A stretch of DNA of 64,000 nt from Pluralibacter gergoviae ATCC 33028 = NBRC 105706 (GTDB taxonomy: Bacteria > Pseudomonadota > Gammaproteobacteria > Enterobacterales > Enterobacteriaceae): positions 434,001 through 498,000 of the forward strand of contig NZ_BCZS01000001.1 of assembly GCF_001598855.1 (NCBI RefSeq), given 5' to 3'. Position numbers and translations under genes: made by a program. The notes under the pieces are model-generated. The model searched no databases. It saw only the letters and a program-made list of their open reading frames with translations, and had not been told where the DNA came from. Positions 52,852 through 62,822 of the stretch are shown here, one piece after another; the first letter of the stretch is position 1, and each line of letters starts with the position of its first letter.

Positions 52852-53646
52852 ATGGATCTTGGATTGAGTGACAAACGTGTACTTGTAACGGGCTCAACGG
52901 CAGGCATTGGGCTGGCTACAGCCCGCATGTTGGCAGCTGAAGGGGCATCTGTGACAGTAAACGGCCGGACACAGGCGCGTGTTGACAATGCTGTAGCTGA
53001 AATACTGAATGAGTTACCTCATGCGCGGGTCTCGGGAATTGCCGCGGACCTGAGCCATAATGAAGGTTGCGAAGCGCTGATAAACCTGTTGCCGCATACC
53101 GACGTGTTAGTGAACAATCTGGGTATATTCGAACCTAAATCGTTCGGGGACATCACCGACGAAGACTGGTTACGTTTCTTTGAAACCAATGTATTGAGCG
53201 GGATACGCCTCTCACGCCATTACGTGCAGTCGATGAGATCGCGTAACTGGGGGCGGATTGTATTTGTTTCCAGTGAATCGGCTTTACAGATCCCCGCCGA
53301 AATGATCCACTATGGTATGACCAAGACCGCACAACTTGCCGTGGCGCGTGGACTGGCAGAAAGCCTCGCCGGTACAGGTATCACCGTTAACAGTGTGCTT
53401 CCAGGCCCCACAGCATCTGAGGGCGTGGGCGCAATGGTTGCTGAGATGGCGGCGGGGCGTGGTGTTGATCCCAAATCCATTGAGCAGGAGTTCTTTGCTA
53501 CAGCACGCCCTTCTTCGATACTTCAGCGATTTTCTACGACACAAGAGATTGCTGCGATGATTGCTTATGTCTGTAGCGAGCGTGCATCTGCTACGACCGG
53601 CGCAGCACTGAGGGTTGATGGTGGTGTGGTGAGAGCAATTGCGTAA
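52852..53646 (+). CDS. short-chain dehydrogenase/reductase
   Basis: 264 residues of classical SDR type: VTGSTAGIGLATARML (nucleotide-binding G-x-x-x-G-x-G), VLVNNLGIFEPKSF (NNxG), FVSSESALQIPAEMIHYGMT with the catalytic Ser and YxxxK (YGMTK), and SVLPGPTASEGV. GGAGAAAATTT precedes the ATG. The substrate is unknown. Its upstream region holds operator-like site C. Confidence 0.9.
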   Translation: MDLGLSDKRVLVTGSTAGIGLATARMLAAEGASVTVNGRTQARVDNAVAEILNELPHARVSGIAADLSHNEGCEALINLLPHTDVLVNNLGIFEPKSFGDITDEDWLRFFETNVLSGIRLSRHYVQSMRSRNWGRIVFVSSESALQIPAEMIHYGMTKTAQLAVARGLAESLAGTGITVNSVLPGPTASEGVGAMVAEMAAGRGVDPKSIEQEFFATARPSSILQRFSTTQEIAAMIAYVCSERASATTGAALRVDGGVVRAIA

Positions 53647-53702
53647 GAAAGAACTATCCAACAAATAGGTGGTGATAAGCCGTCGGTTAACCACCATTTT
53701 CA

Positions 53703-54257
53703 TCATGAGCAGCCAGCGCAAATTATGGTAACAGTAAATACTGGCTCGCCGTCAAGTTCGAATCCTTCCTGACCGGCAAGAGAGAGCAGATGTTCATGTA
53801 ATTTCGGGTCTTCAATAAAAATGAGTTTTTCCCCACATTTGCAACGCAGGCTATCCTGGTTATGTGATTTTTTATATGGCTTGAGTGCATAGGTGGCACG
53901 GCCACGAACTCCATCGGTGCGGACAAGTAATCCTGCCACCCATAAATCATTGAGCACCCGGTAGATTGTGGCTTGTGTTAAGCTCCCGGATAGCTTCGAG
54001 TTAAGGAGGCGATATAATTGACCCGCACCAAGACAATGTGGTGCAGCTTGACTCAGAGTGTTCAGTATAGAAATTCGTGCAAATGTTGCCCTGAGATTGC
54101 TTGCTTTAAGACGTTGAATGTGCGTTGACTGACTGTCGTTCCCCCTGGAGTCAGGGACGACTAAGTTAGTTCGCCCGAGTTGTTTTGATGTTGAAGTGCT
54201 TTTATTGCCAAATGACGTAATGCGATCAATGAATTTTGGTTTGTCATTACAAGCCAT
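53703..54257 (-). CDS. Fur-family metal-responsive regulator
   Basis: 184 residues. The winged helix (LRATFARISILNTLSQAAPH, LTQATIYRVLNDLWVAGLLV) and a C-terminal metal site with LRCKCGEKLIFIED and IICAGC place it in the Fur/Zur family. The first ~45 residues are an unusual Ser/Thr/Asn-rich extension. The usual HHHDH-type run is replaced by SHNQDSLRC, so it may not be a standard iron-sensing Fur. It lies downstream of and convergent with the dehydrogenase gene. The efflux genes follow on the same strand, further right. Confidence 0.85.
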   Translation of the reverse strand: MACNDKPKFIDRITSFGNKSTSTSKQLGRTNLVVPDSRGNDSQSTHIQRLKASNLRATFARISILNTLSQAAPHCLGAGQLYRLLNSKLSGSLTQATIYRVLNDLWVAGLLVRTDGVRGRATYALKPYKKSHNQDSLRCKCGEKLIFIEDPKLHEHLLSLAGQEGFELDGEPVFTVTIICAGCS

Positions 54258-54378
54258 CTTTATTTTCCTTTGCAGAGCCGGCTTTTCTGCTGTGCGCTAC
54301 AACGTAAAGCCTGCTGGGTGAAAATGAGTCGTGGGTACCAGCGCGACCACAGAACATGCAGCGCGCTGGTGTGGGATG

Positions 54379-55860
54379 TTATTTTGTACGGGTCTTTTCC
54401 CATCCTCCACCCAGGGCTTTAAATACGTTTACCCGGGCGTTACCTACCCGTCGGTCAGCTGCGGCCACCTGTGACCTTGTGTCTATCAGGTTGTTTTGCG
54501 CTACGATCACATCGAGGTAACTGATCGAGCCAACCCGGTATTGCTCTTCAGCTAACCGGAAGGCATTCCCTGCACGATCCCGTGCGTCGATCAGCGCCTC
54601 ACGCTGCTGCATCGCGGCACCATAGGCGCTCAATGATTGCTCGGACTCTTTCAGCGCATTCAGTACTGTGCCATTAAAATGAGCCAGCGATGCTGCGGTT
54701 TGCGCCTTCGCCTGAGCGAGACGGCTACGTGCCACCATCATGTTCGGAAATGTCCAGGAGATCAGCGGACCGACTGAGAAAGACCAGGTGCGATTGCCTT
54801 TCAGATAGTCATTACGCAGGTAGTTTCCTGAGGCACCCAGCGACACGCGCGGATAAAGATCGGCTACCGCCACGCCGATGCGTGCCGTGTCGCCAGCCAG
54901 CTGGCGTTCGGCTTGTCTTACATCGGGGCGACGACGCAGCAGTGCAGTGCCGTCACCGACCGGTAGCACTTCAGCAATTTCTGGTGCTTTGGTGCAGGCA
55001 CGTGCTGAAGCTGGTACCTGTGATGGCGTGCGACCCATTAATGCAGCCAGCTCGAACAGCGCAGCATCCCGCTGGCTTTGCAAAGGCGGTAGAGTGGCTT
55101 CGACCTGAGCCAACGTGACACCGGCACGCTCCACGTCCAGATGTGATGCCGCTCCGGCGTGTGCCTGATTGCTGATGAGGTCCAGACTACGTCGGGCCAG
55201 TTCAATGGACGAATGTGCTACGTCGATGGATTCGCCCTGGGCGCAGGCGCCCACGTATGCCCGTGTCGTTTCAGCGACCACCATAACTCTCGCCGCATCG
55301 TAGTCGGCAGCGACGGCATCAGTATCGTCCTGCGCAGCTTCAATATCACGTCGAACCCGGCCAAACAGGTCGAGTTCATAAGAGACGTCAAGTCCACCGC
55401 TGTAACTCCACTGCGTGGGTGCCTGACCGGAGCCGGTCCATGTGGTCTGGTCGCGTCCGTAGCCTGCTCCGCCCGATAGGTTGGTAGATGGTAGCAAGCC
55501 GCCTTGCGCTTCCTTGTAAATAGCCCGTGCACGCTGGAGGTTAGCAAGGGCGACACGCAGCTCGGTATTGGCCGAAAGAGCCTCCTGGACAAGTCTGTTC
55601 AGGATGGGGTCATCATACAATTTCCACCATTCAGTCGGCAGAGATTGAGCGGTATCCGTATGGTCCGGTTTGCTGACAAAAGGGCCAACTGCGGTTTGAG
55701 GCAAAGACGGTGCATGGTAATCGGGGCCACTGGCGCAGCCGGTGACGAAGGTTGCGACCGCAGTGACCAGGAAAGTGGCACGTAAAATGGGAAATAATGC
55801 CCGATGCAGAACTATGGTCATGGCATCAGTGTGGGCAGAAAACAGATCACAGTTCGACAT
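54379..55860 (-). CDS. outer-membrane factor of an RND efflux system (OprM/NodT family)
   Basis: About 493 residues from the ATG at 55860 (MSNCDLFSAHTDAM), with GGAGG six bases upstream, overlapping the RND stop by 14 bases. A lipoprotein signal ends VTGC followed by ASGPDYHAPSLPQ. Two OEP repeats contain GLLPSTNLSGGAGYGRDQ, DVRQAERQLAGDTARIGVAV and DLYPRVSLGASGNYL. It forms the TolC-like exit duct of the pump. Confidence 0.9.
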   Translation of the reverse strand: MSNCDLFSAHTDAMTIVLHRALFPILRATFLVTAVATFVTGCASGPDYHAPSLPQTAVGPFVSKPDHTDTAQSLPTEWWKLYDDPILNRLVQEALSANTELRVALANLQRARAIYKEAQGGLLPSTNLSGGAGYGRDQTTWTGSGQAPTQWSYSGGLDVSYELDLFGRVRRDIEAAQDDTDAVAADYDAARVMVVAETTRAYVGACAQGESIDVAHSSIELARRSLDLISNQAHAGAASHLDVERAGVTLAQVEATLPPLQSQRDAALFELAALMGRTPSQVPASARACTKAPEIAEVLPVGDGTALLRRRPDVRQAERQLAGDTARIGVAVADLYPRVSLGASGNYLRNDYLKGNRTWSFSVGPLISWTFPNMMVARSRLAQAKAQTAASLAHFNGTVLNALKESEQSLSAYGAAMQQREALIDARDRAGNAFRLAEEQYRVGSISYLDVIVAQNNLIDTRSQVAAADRRVGNARVNVFKALGGGWEKTRTK

Positions 55861-58800
55861 CGGGTGCCTCCGTACTGGCGAGTTCGCGGGCGCGGGGGCT
55901 TTCAGCGACTGCCCGGTGATCTTTAGCAACGAAGCTGTAAATTGTAGGAAGTACAAACAACGTGAAGAAGGTACCGATAAGCATGCCCATAACCACCACA
56001 ATACCGATAGAAAAGCGGCTTGCAGAACCTGCACCATCAGCAAACAAAAGCGGCACCAGACCGGCGACCATGGCCGATGTTGTCATCAGAACGGGACGCA
56101 TACGCACCGTCGCAGCTTTCTGAATGGCCTCTATGCGGCTGAGATTTTCATGGTGCTGGATGTGATTAGCGAAGGTGACCATTAAAATCCCGTGTTTAGA
56201 TATCAGCCCTATCAATGTTACGAGTCCTATCTGGGTATAAATGTTAAGCGTCGCGTAACCTAACCACAGTGGCACCAACGCACCGCAGATAGCCAGCGGT
56301 ACCGTGACCAGGATCACCAGCGGATCGCGTAGACTTTCGAACTGTGCCGCCAGCACAAGGAAGATAACCACCAGCGCGAAGCCAAAGGACACCAGCAGAC
56401 GGTTACCTTCCTGCACGAACTGGCGGCTGTCGCTGAGCCAGTCCACGCTGGTTCCGGGGGGCAGTGCCTGTGATTGCAGAAATGTGACTGCCTCCCCCAT
56501 GCTAACCCCTGGCGCTGGCAACATTTCCAGTGTCGCCGAGTTCATCTGGCCGAACTGGGTAAGCTGGTTGGCCTGTGGACGCATCTCAACGCGAGTCACG
56601 GTTGAGAGTGGCACCTGAGCACCGGAAGTAGACTTGACGTAGAAACGTCCGAGGTCTTCCGGCGTCATACGGTCGCTACCACGTACCTGCGGGATCACAT
56701 CGTAGGAACGATCATGGAAGTTGAAGCGGTTGACATAGTTCTCGCCAACCAGCACCGCCAGAGTATCGGCAACAGATTGCATAGTCACACCCATTTCGCT
56801 GGCGCGGACATTGTCAATACTGATATGTGCCTGTGGGCTGTCGAAGGCCAGGTCATTTTGTACATAAAGGAACAATCCGCTGGCATAGGCCGCTGTTTTG
56901 ATCTTCTCTCCGGTCTCGTATAACGTCTGAAAGTCGTCAGGCGAGCGCAGCACCATCTGTACAGGCAGGCCACCGCTGGAGCCTGGTAGCGGCGGCATCT
57001 GAACAGCCGTGACGGTTTCACCATCGATGGCACCGCCAGCAGCCTGAATTTGGCCCTGGATCTCGGTGGATGAACGCTTGCGCTCGGACCAGTCTTTTAG
57101 AATCGCGCCTGCAATAGTCAGGTTTTGCCCCCCGGAGAAATCGCCGATGTGGATGAAGCTGCTTTCAAATTCCGGTATCGACTCAAACACTTTTTCGATT
57201 TGTTCTGCATAATGTGCGCTGTAAGCAACTCCTGCATACTGGGGTGCCTTGGTGACGGCCAGGACAATGCCCTGGTCTTCCATCGGTGCCAACTCATGAC
57301 GGGTACCTGAGAACAGCACTATGATGGTCCCCATGACTACTGCTCCTACCAGTAACACCACACCACGCGCAGATAGCGTGTGCGCCAGCAACAGTCCGTA
57401 GATAGCGGTCATCCCCTGCATGGTATGCTCGATCCGTTTTGCGAGGCGCCCTTCGCCCTGTTTTGAACTCAACAGCATTGAACTCATCACTGGCGATAGC
57501 GTAAGTGCAACCACGCCGGAGACGAGAACCGAACCAGCAAGAGTGAAAGCAAATTCCTTGAACAACGCGCCAGTCAGCCCCCCCATCATACCGATGGGCG
57601 CATATACCGCTGCAAGCGTAATTGTCATTGCTATCACCGGGCCGACAATCTCTCGAGCGCCCAAAAGGGCCGCGCGTACAGGGGACAAGCCTTCCTCAAT
57701 ATGTCGATGGATGTTCTCCACCACTACAATGGCATCGTCTACTACCAGACCAATCGCAAGTACCATCGCAAGCAGGGTCAGAAGATTGATCGAAAAGCCG
57801 CACGCCAGCATCAGTGCAGCGGTACCCACCAGAGAAAGCGGGATAGTGACGACCGGAATGATGACCGCACGAAACGTGCCGAGGAAAAGGAAAATTACCG
57901 CGATAACGATAATTATGGCTTCAGCAAGCGTGTGTTTGACTTCCGAGATAGAAGCATTTACGAAGGTAGCCACGTTGTAATTGGGTGCTACCGTGAGTCC
58001 AGGCGGTGCCATTTCACGGATCTTTGGAATCAGCTCCTGTGCGTGTTTGACGATATCGATCGGATTGCCATCCGGGGTAGGTTGGAGCTCGATGAAGATT
58101 GCAGGAACGCCGGTCGCGAATGAGGCACTGTTGTAGTTCTGACCACCGATCTCCATCGTGGCGATATCCGACAACCGCACCACGCCACCTTCGGGGTTGG
58201 ACTTGATAACCATCTGGCGGAAATCTTCAACATTTCGCAGATCGGTCGCAGCACTGATATTAGTAACCGTCAAGGCACTCTTGAGTTGCCCCGGTGCGGC
58301 CTGCACGTTGTTGGCGCGCAACGCGGCCGCAACCTCCCCGGCTGATAGACCACGAGCGGCAAGTTTTATCGGGTCGATCCAGACGCGCATCGCCATGGTC
58401 TGGCCGCTCAGAATGTTGGCAGAGGCTACGCCGGGAATTCCTGTAAACATGGGCTGTGCCACGCGGGTGGCGAAATCCGTTACCTGCGGGATCGTCAGCG
58501 TCTTACTGTAGAAAGCCACGTACTGGACCCCTGTACTGCCCTCGGTAGACTTGCTGATGACCGGGTCCGTCACACCGGACGGCAACTGGTACTTGACTTG
58601 CTGCACCTTGGCGAGAATCTCAGTCATTGCGCGATCGGCGTTGGCGTTAAGTACCAGCCGTGCCTTTATTACACTCTTGCCCTGTGTCGTGGTCGAAGTC
58701 AGGTATTCAATACCGCTGGCGGTAGCGATGGATTGTGCAATCGGCGTCGTAACGAAACCCTGCATAACCTCCTGTGTTGCGCCAGGTAAGGTGGTACTCA

Positions 58801-58939
58801 CGCTGATGGTGGCATTTTCGAGAAAGGGGTATTGCCGTACAGGTAACTGAAAGACGGCTGTTATGCCCATCAGCAGGATAAGCAAGCTGACGACCAGCGC
58901 CAGGATCGGTCGGCGAATAAAGATGTCAGTGAAGTGCAC
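55847..58939 (-). CDS. RND multidrug efflux transporter (HAE1 family)
   Basis: About 1030 residues. A GTG at 58939 (VHFTDIFIRRPILALVVSLL) is the likely start, with AGGA upstream near the MFP stop. An ATG at 58969 is inside the upstream gene. Features: 12 membrane helices, the first periplasmic loop with PVRQYPFLENATISVSTTLP, GLVVDDAIVVVENIHRHIEE in TM4 with the two proton-relay Asp, and GLISKHGILMVTFANH in TM10. It resembles MexB/AcrB-type proton antiporters of broad specificity. It is the middle gene of the tripartite operon. Confidence 0.93.
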   Translation of the reverse strand: MHFTDIFIRRPILALVVSLLILLMGITAVFQLPVRQYPFLENATISVSTTLPGATQEVMQGFVTTPIAQSIATASGIEYLTSTTTQGKSVIKARLVLNANADRAMTEILAKVQQVKYQLPSGVTDPVISKSTEGSTGVQYVAFYSKTLTIPQVTDFATRVAQPMFTGIPGVASANILSGQTMAMRVWIDPIKLAARGLSAGEVAAALRANNVQAAPGQLKSALTVTNISAATDLRNVEDFRQMVIKSNPEGGVVRLSDIATMEIGGQNYNSASFATGVPAIFIELQPTPDGNPIDIVKHAQELIPKIREMAPPGLTVAPNYNVATFVNASISEVKHTLAEAIIIVIAVIFLFLGTFRAVIIPVVTIPLSLVGTAALMLACGFSINLLTLLAMVLAIGLVVDDAIVVVENIHRHIEEGLSPVRAALLGAREIVGPVIAMTITLAAVYAPIGMMGGLTGALFKEFAFTLAGSVLVSGVVALTLSPVMSSMLLSSKQGEGRLAKRIEHTMQGMTAIYGLLLAHTLSARGVVLLVGAVVMGTIIVLFSGTRHELAPMEDQGIVLAVTKAPQYAGVAYSAHYAEQIEKVFESIPEFESSFIHIGDFSGGQNLTIAGAILKDWSERKRSSTEIQGQIQAAGGAIDGETVTAVQMPPLPGSSGGLPVQMVLRSPDDFQTLYETGEKIKTAAYASGLFLYVQNDLAFDSPQAHISIDNVRASEMGVTMQSVADTLAVLVGENYVNRFNFHDRSYDVIPQVRGSDRMTPEDLGRFYVKSTSGAQVPLSTVTRVEMRPQANQLTQFGQMNSATLEMLPAPGVSMGEAVTFLQSQALPPGTSVDWLSDSRQFVQEGNRLLVSFGFALVVIFLVLAAQFESLRDPLVILVTVPLAICGALVPLWLGYATLNIYTQIGLVTLIGLISKHGILMVTFANHIQHHENLSRIEAIQKAATVRMRPVLMTTSAMVAGLVPLLFADGAGSASRFSIGIVVVMGMLIGTFFTLFVLPTIYSFVAKDHRAVAESPRARELASTEAPDVEL

Positions 58940-58952
58940 GATGTTTTTTTTC

Positions 58953-60077
58953 CTATTGTGCGTTTGCATCTGAAGCGATAGCTGATGAAGTAGACCTATT
59001 GCTGATTTTCACGGTAGCACCGGGCGGCAGGCGGTTCTGACCCGCCGTCACCACAATGTCACCGGCTTTAACGCCCTGCAGCACCATGACTTCTTCGCTG
59101 AGTCGCGGACCAGTGACCACCGGTACGGCGATTGCTTTGCCGATCCCCTGCGCATTAGCGCTTTGCACGAGTACCACGCTGTCGCCAGAAGCAGAAGTCT
59201 GGATCGCCGTAAGGGGGAGAACGATGGCATCAGTAGTAGCGGGTAAGCTCAGTCGTGCCGTCGCGTACATTCCGGATTTCAGAGACAGGTCCGCATTAGG
59301 CAACAACGCCTGAATAGTCACGTTACGTGTTTCACTATCAATTCTCGGTTCGACAGTACTAATTCTGGCGGTGAATATCCGGCCCGGTGCGGCATCTACC
59401 GTCACCTGCACCGATGCGCCCGGTGTTAATTTGGGCAGATCCTGCTGAGGTAGCGTGAAATTAACGTAGAGGGGGTCGAGCTGGGTTAGCGTGGCGATTT
59501 CATCACCCGCATTAAGGTACTGACCAGGATTGATATGACGGATACCAAGTTGACCAGGAAATGGTGCACGAACGGTCTTCTGCTGGATACGTGCGTCAAG
59601 TTGCCGGACCGCGGCTGCGGTCTGGGCGGCTTCCGCCATGCGCTGTTCAAGAAGTTCGCGGGACTCGGCCCCCGTTTTGGATAATGTTTGTGTGCGTCGA
59701 AGTTGCAGTTGCGCAAAATCAGCTTTTGCTTTGGCAGAAGTGAGATCCGCTTGTTCCGGAGCGTCATAAAGCTGTATCACGGCGTCTCCTTCCTTCACAA
59801 ACTGGCCCGATTCAAAGTTAATTGCGGTCACACGCCCTGATGTATCCGGAGCAAGCAATACTTCACGTACTGCCTGCAAACTCGCAACGGCTTGCAATTG
59901 ATCTGCGACATTACTGGTTTTTGCGCGGATTGTAGTTACAGGTATAGGTGGCAGAGTCTGTTGTTCTGCGCCACTGCTACGGAGGCTTCGCCAGGTGTAG
60001 AGCAGGCTGAAGACTATAATGAGGGCGAGTATGCTGATGACTGCTGGCTTCACATGGCGATTCATCGCGAGGCTCAT
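58953..60077 (-). CDS. RND membrane fusion protein (periplasmic adaptor)
   Basis: 374 residues with an N-terminal anchor helix (KPAVISILALIIVFSLLYTW). Lipoyl and hairpin domains include LAPDTSGRVTAINFESGQFV, KTVRAPFPGQLGIRHINPGQ, and a beta-barrel region LYVNFTLPQQDLPKLTPG. AAGGTGAGC precedes the ATG. It is first in the operon and couples the RND pump to the outer-membrane factor. Confidence 0.92.
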   Translation of the reverse strand: MSLAMNRHVKPAVISILALIIVFSLLYTWRSLRSSGAEQQTLPPIPVTTIRAKTSNVADQLQAVASLQAVREVLLAPDTSGRVTAINFESGQFVKEGDAVIQLYDAPEQADLTSAKAKADFAQLQLRRTQTLSKTGAESRELLEQRMAEAAQTAAAVRQLDARIQQKTVRAPFPGQLGIRHINPGQYLNAGDEIATLTQLDPLYVNFTLPQQDLPKLTPGASVQVTVDAAPGRIFTARISTVEPRIDSETRNVTIQALLPNADLSLKSGMYATARLSLPATTDAIVLPLTAIQTSASGDSVVLVQSANAQGIGKAIAVPVVTGPRLSEEVMVLQGVKAGDIVVTAGQNRLPPGATVKISNRSTSSAIASDANAQ

Positions 60078-60320
60078 AAATGCTCACCTTTGTCAGGGAA
60101 AACAGACATGGTTTGGGAGCAGAGCCGCGATAATTGCCCCCGAGTGTTTCGTAGATGCATGATTATTCCTCATCGATTTGAAATTAAGCTGTGCTTAAGC
60201 GCATTTTTGCCCACATCCAGGCATTTTGATTGACACTCTATCCTTTCGATGAATTAGAGACATTGCGAAAATTTGTCATGTTATTTCGCATTCCAGCCAA
60301 TAAGACTTTTAAAGTACAAT

Positions 60321-60352
60321 TTGGCTGTATTGAAAAACCATATGGCTGTATT
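60321..60352. promoter_or_regulatory. operator-like direct repeat (site D) between the efflux operon and the receptor gene
   Basis: TGGCTGTATT occurs at 60322-60331 and again at 60343-60352, exactly 21 bases apart, two helical turns. The first copy and its flank resemble site C read on the plus strand. It lies in the divergent 570-base gap between the adaptor gene and the TonB receptor gene, so it could control either. Confidence 0.45.
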
Positions 60353-60647
60353 TCGCTATCGCAACATTAATTCTCGTAGTTTAATGAGAATGAGTTTTAT
60401 TTGAGTGTATCGGCGCTGTACATCCCTAGATACTGAATGGTCTTTTTTCGCAGAAATTTTTTTCAGAAAAGTATCTGGGGTGAAAGTTGGTGGGCATCTA
60501 CAAGAAAATGGGTAGCAGGCGCGGGTTCATATCACCGATATTGATAAATCAGGAAATATTAAGCCAGCCAATATAGGGCATTTATTTCTAAGTCTTGGAA
60601 AATGATCTCACGACATTATTTCTCACTTAATCCAAACGAGTATATAA

Positions 60648-62822
60648 ATGAAATTGCAAAAAGCTCTGGTTCTACGTCCCTCTACCGTCATGATCAGTGC
60701 GTTTATCAGTTCATTGTCATTTCCGGCAGTATCGTCAGACAGTCCCACGACCTCTACTACAGAAGATACGATGACGGTTACCACTAATGGTCAGAGCTCA
60801 ACTTCTGAAAATGCCTGGGGGCCAGTGGGTACAATGGTAGCAAAACGCAGTGCGACAGGTACCAAAACAGATACTCCGTTAATTAAAACACCACAGTCGA
60901 TCACCGTCGTGACTCGTGAAGAAATGGATTTGCTGGATCCCCCGACGCTAAAAGATGCTTTTCGTTATTCAGCAGGTGTGATGGTTGACAACCGAGGGTC
61001 TGTAACTGGATTCAACTCAGTCAATATTCGAGGTTTTAGCCAGATTGCGGATAATATTTATCTTGATGGATTAAAACTTCAGAACGATAGTTATGCATCA
61101 TTCCAAGTTGATCCTTATATGGTTGAGCGTGCAGAATTATTGCGCGGTCCTGTCTCTGTCTTATATGGCCTGAGTGACCCAGGGGGAATTATTTCTCTAG
61201 TGAGCAAGCGTCCTACAGCGGAAACCATACGTGAACTTCAGTTTAAAATGGGGAATCATAATCTTTTTCAGACTGCTTTTGATTTTGGCGGTGCGGCCGA
61301 TGATAACGGAGAATTAACCTACAGAATGACTGGTGTCGCAAGCGATCAAGATCAACAACAAACTGGCGAAAAAGCAAAGCGTTATTCCATAGCACCGTCA
61401 TTTACCTGGCGTCCAGATGATAAGACTAGCTTCACTTTTTTAAGCAGCTTCCTCGATGAACCTGACATTGGCTGGTTTGGTTATTTACCTAAAGATGGAA
61501 CCGTGACTAATGGTGCCGGAGGTAAATTGCCGACAAGCTTTAATGATGGTGAACCGGGTTATAATAAAATCTCCCGAAACCAGAAGTTAGTCGGTTATAC
61601 ATTCGACCATCAGCTCAATGATAACTGGACCGTCCGTCAGAACCTGCGGTATGGAACGGTCGATATGGATTATAAAACTATCTATGGTAGTAGTATTTCC
61701 GCCGTTGATCCTACTCAGTTAACAAGAGGGGCATTGGCGTTCAAGGAGCATTTATCTACCTTCGCGGTCGATACTCAGGCACAGAGCAAGTTTTCTACAG
61801 ATACAGTAGATCACACCCTGCTTTTGGGCGTAGATTATCGACGTACTCGAAACGACATCTGGCATGCCTTTGGTCTGGCATCAAATCTGAATCTTATAAA
61901 TCCTGTTTATGGCAACACCGCGGTGCAGTATTACAGTACCAGCAGCCAGGTTGATCACCAGGAGCAAACGGGACTGTACCTGCAGGAGCAGGCTGAATGG
62001 AATCGCTGGGTATTAACTCTAGGAGGCCGTTACGACTGGTCCAAAACAGACAGTGTCAATCGCCTGAGCAATAATGCTGTTTCGGAGCAGGAAGATAATG
62101 AGTTTACATGGCGGGGTGGGATGAACTACCTGTTTGACAACGGTATTTCACCTTATTTCAGTTACAGTGAATCTTTCCTGCCCACAAGTGGCACTGACTA
62201 TGCAGGTAAAACATTTCTGGCGTCACGAGCTAAACAATATGAGGCAGGATTAAAATATATCCCTGATGATGGGTTGATTTCCGCAACCTTATCGGTGTTT
62301 CAGTTGACAAAGAATAAAAATTTGAGTACGGATCCCGAACATATTTATTATTCAGTGCAAAACGGTGAAATACGGTCAAAAGGTATTGAGCTTGAAGCTA
62401 AAGCGGCGTTAACTGAAAATGTGGACGTTATAGGAAATTATTCCTATACGGATGCAGAATATACAAAAGACACCTTGTACAAGGATAATCGGCCATCTGA
62501 AGTTCCAAAAAATATGGCGGCACTATGGGGTAATTACACTTTTCATGAAACCGCACTGAGCGGGTTGACACTTGGACTCGGGGGACGGTATATCGGTTCA
62601 ACTGAAGGTGATAGTGCCAACTCATTCAAAGTTAAGTCCTATACCATCTGGAATGCAGCAGTTAAATACGATTTGGCCAGGTTTAATTTACCGGGCTCTA
62701 ATGTTGGAGTCAGCGTTAACAATCTCTTTGATAAAGAGTACGTGGCAGGTTGTTACGCCACTACAGCGTGTTATTACGGAGCTGAGCGTCAGATTACAGC
62801 GACCGCTACTTTTAGGTTTTAA
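60648..62822 (+). CDS. TonB-dependent siderophore receptor
   Basis: 724 residues with a signal peptide (residues about 1-29). A TonB-box-like EDTMTVT is followed by the plug domain: IKTPQSITVVTREEMDLLDP, SVNIRGFSQIADNIYLDGLK, ERAELLRGPVSVLYGLSDPG. A 22-strand barrel ends GAERQITATATFRF with the terminal Phe. It is like FcuA/FoxA/FhuA-type ferric hydroxamate receptors, but the ligand is unproven. No siderophore synthesis genes are nearby. The divergent efflux operon suggests shared control. Confidence 0.88.
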   Translation: MKLQKALVLRPSTVMISAFISSLSFPAVSSDSPTTSTTEDTMTVTTNGQSSTSENAWGPVGTMVAKRSATGTKTDTPLIKTPQSITVVTREEMDLLDPPTLKDAFRYSAGVMVDNRGSVTGFNSVNIRGFSQIADNIYLDGLKLQNDSYASFQVDPYMVERAELLRGPVSVLYGLSDPGGIISLVSKRPTAETIRELQFKMGNHNLFQTAFDFGGAADDNGELTYRMTGVASDQDQQQTGEKAKRYSIAPSFTWRPDDKTSFTFLSSFLDEPDIGWFGYLPKDGTVTNGAGGKLPTSFNDGEPGYNKISRNQKLVGYTFDHQLNDNWTVRQNLRYGTVDMDYKTIYGSSISAVDPTQLTRGALAFKEHLSTFAVDTQAQSKFSTDTVDHTLLLGVDYRRTRNDIWHAFGLASNLNLINPVYGNTAVQYYSTSSQVDHQEQTGLYLQEQAEWNRWVLTLGGRYDWSKTDSVNRLSNNAVSEQEDNEFTWRGGMNYLFDNGISPYFSYSESFLPTSGTDYAGKTFLASRAKQYEAGLKYIPDDGLISATLSVFQLTKNKNLSTDPEHIYYSVQNGEIRSKGIELEAKAALTENVDVIGNYSYTDAEYTKDTLYKDNRPSEVPKNMAALWGNYTFHETALSGLTLGLGGRYIGSTEGDSANSFKVKSYTIWNAAVKYDLARFNLPGSNVGVSVNNLFDKEYVAGCYATTACYYGAERQITATATFRF

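Noticed and set aside
57420-57980. 186-residue plus-strand frame opposite the RND pump
   Set aside because: Ser/Thr/Arg-rich antisense shadow of a conserved transporter gene.
60480-60647. Fur box before the TonB receptor
   Set aside because: GATATTGATAAATCA near 60536 only partly resembles the 19-bp Fur consensus. Not strong enough to call.
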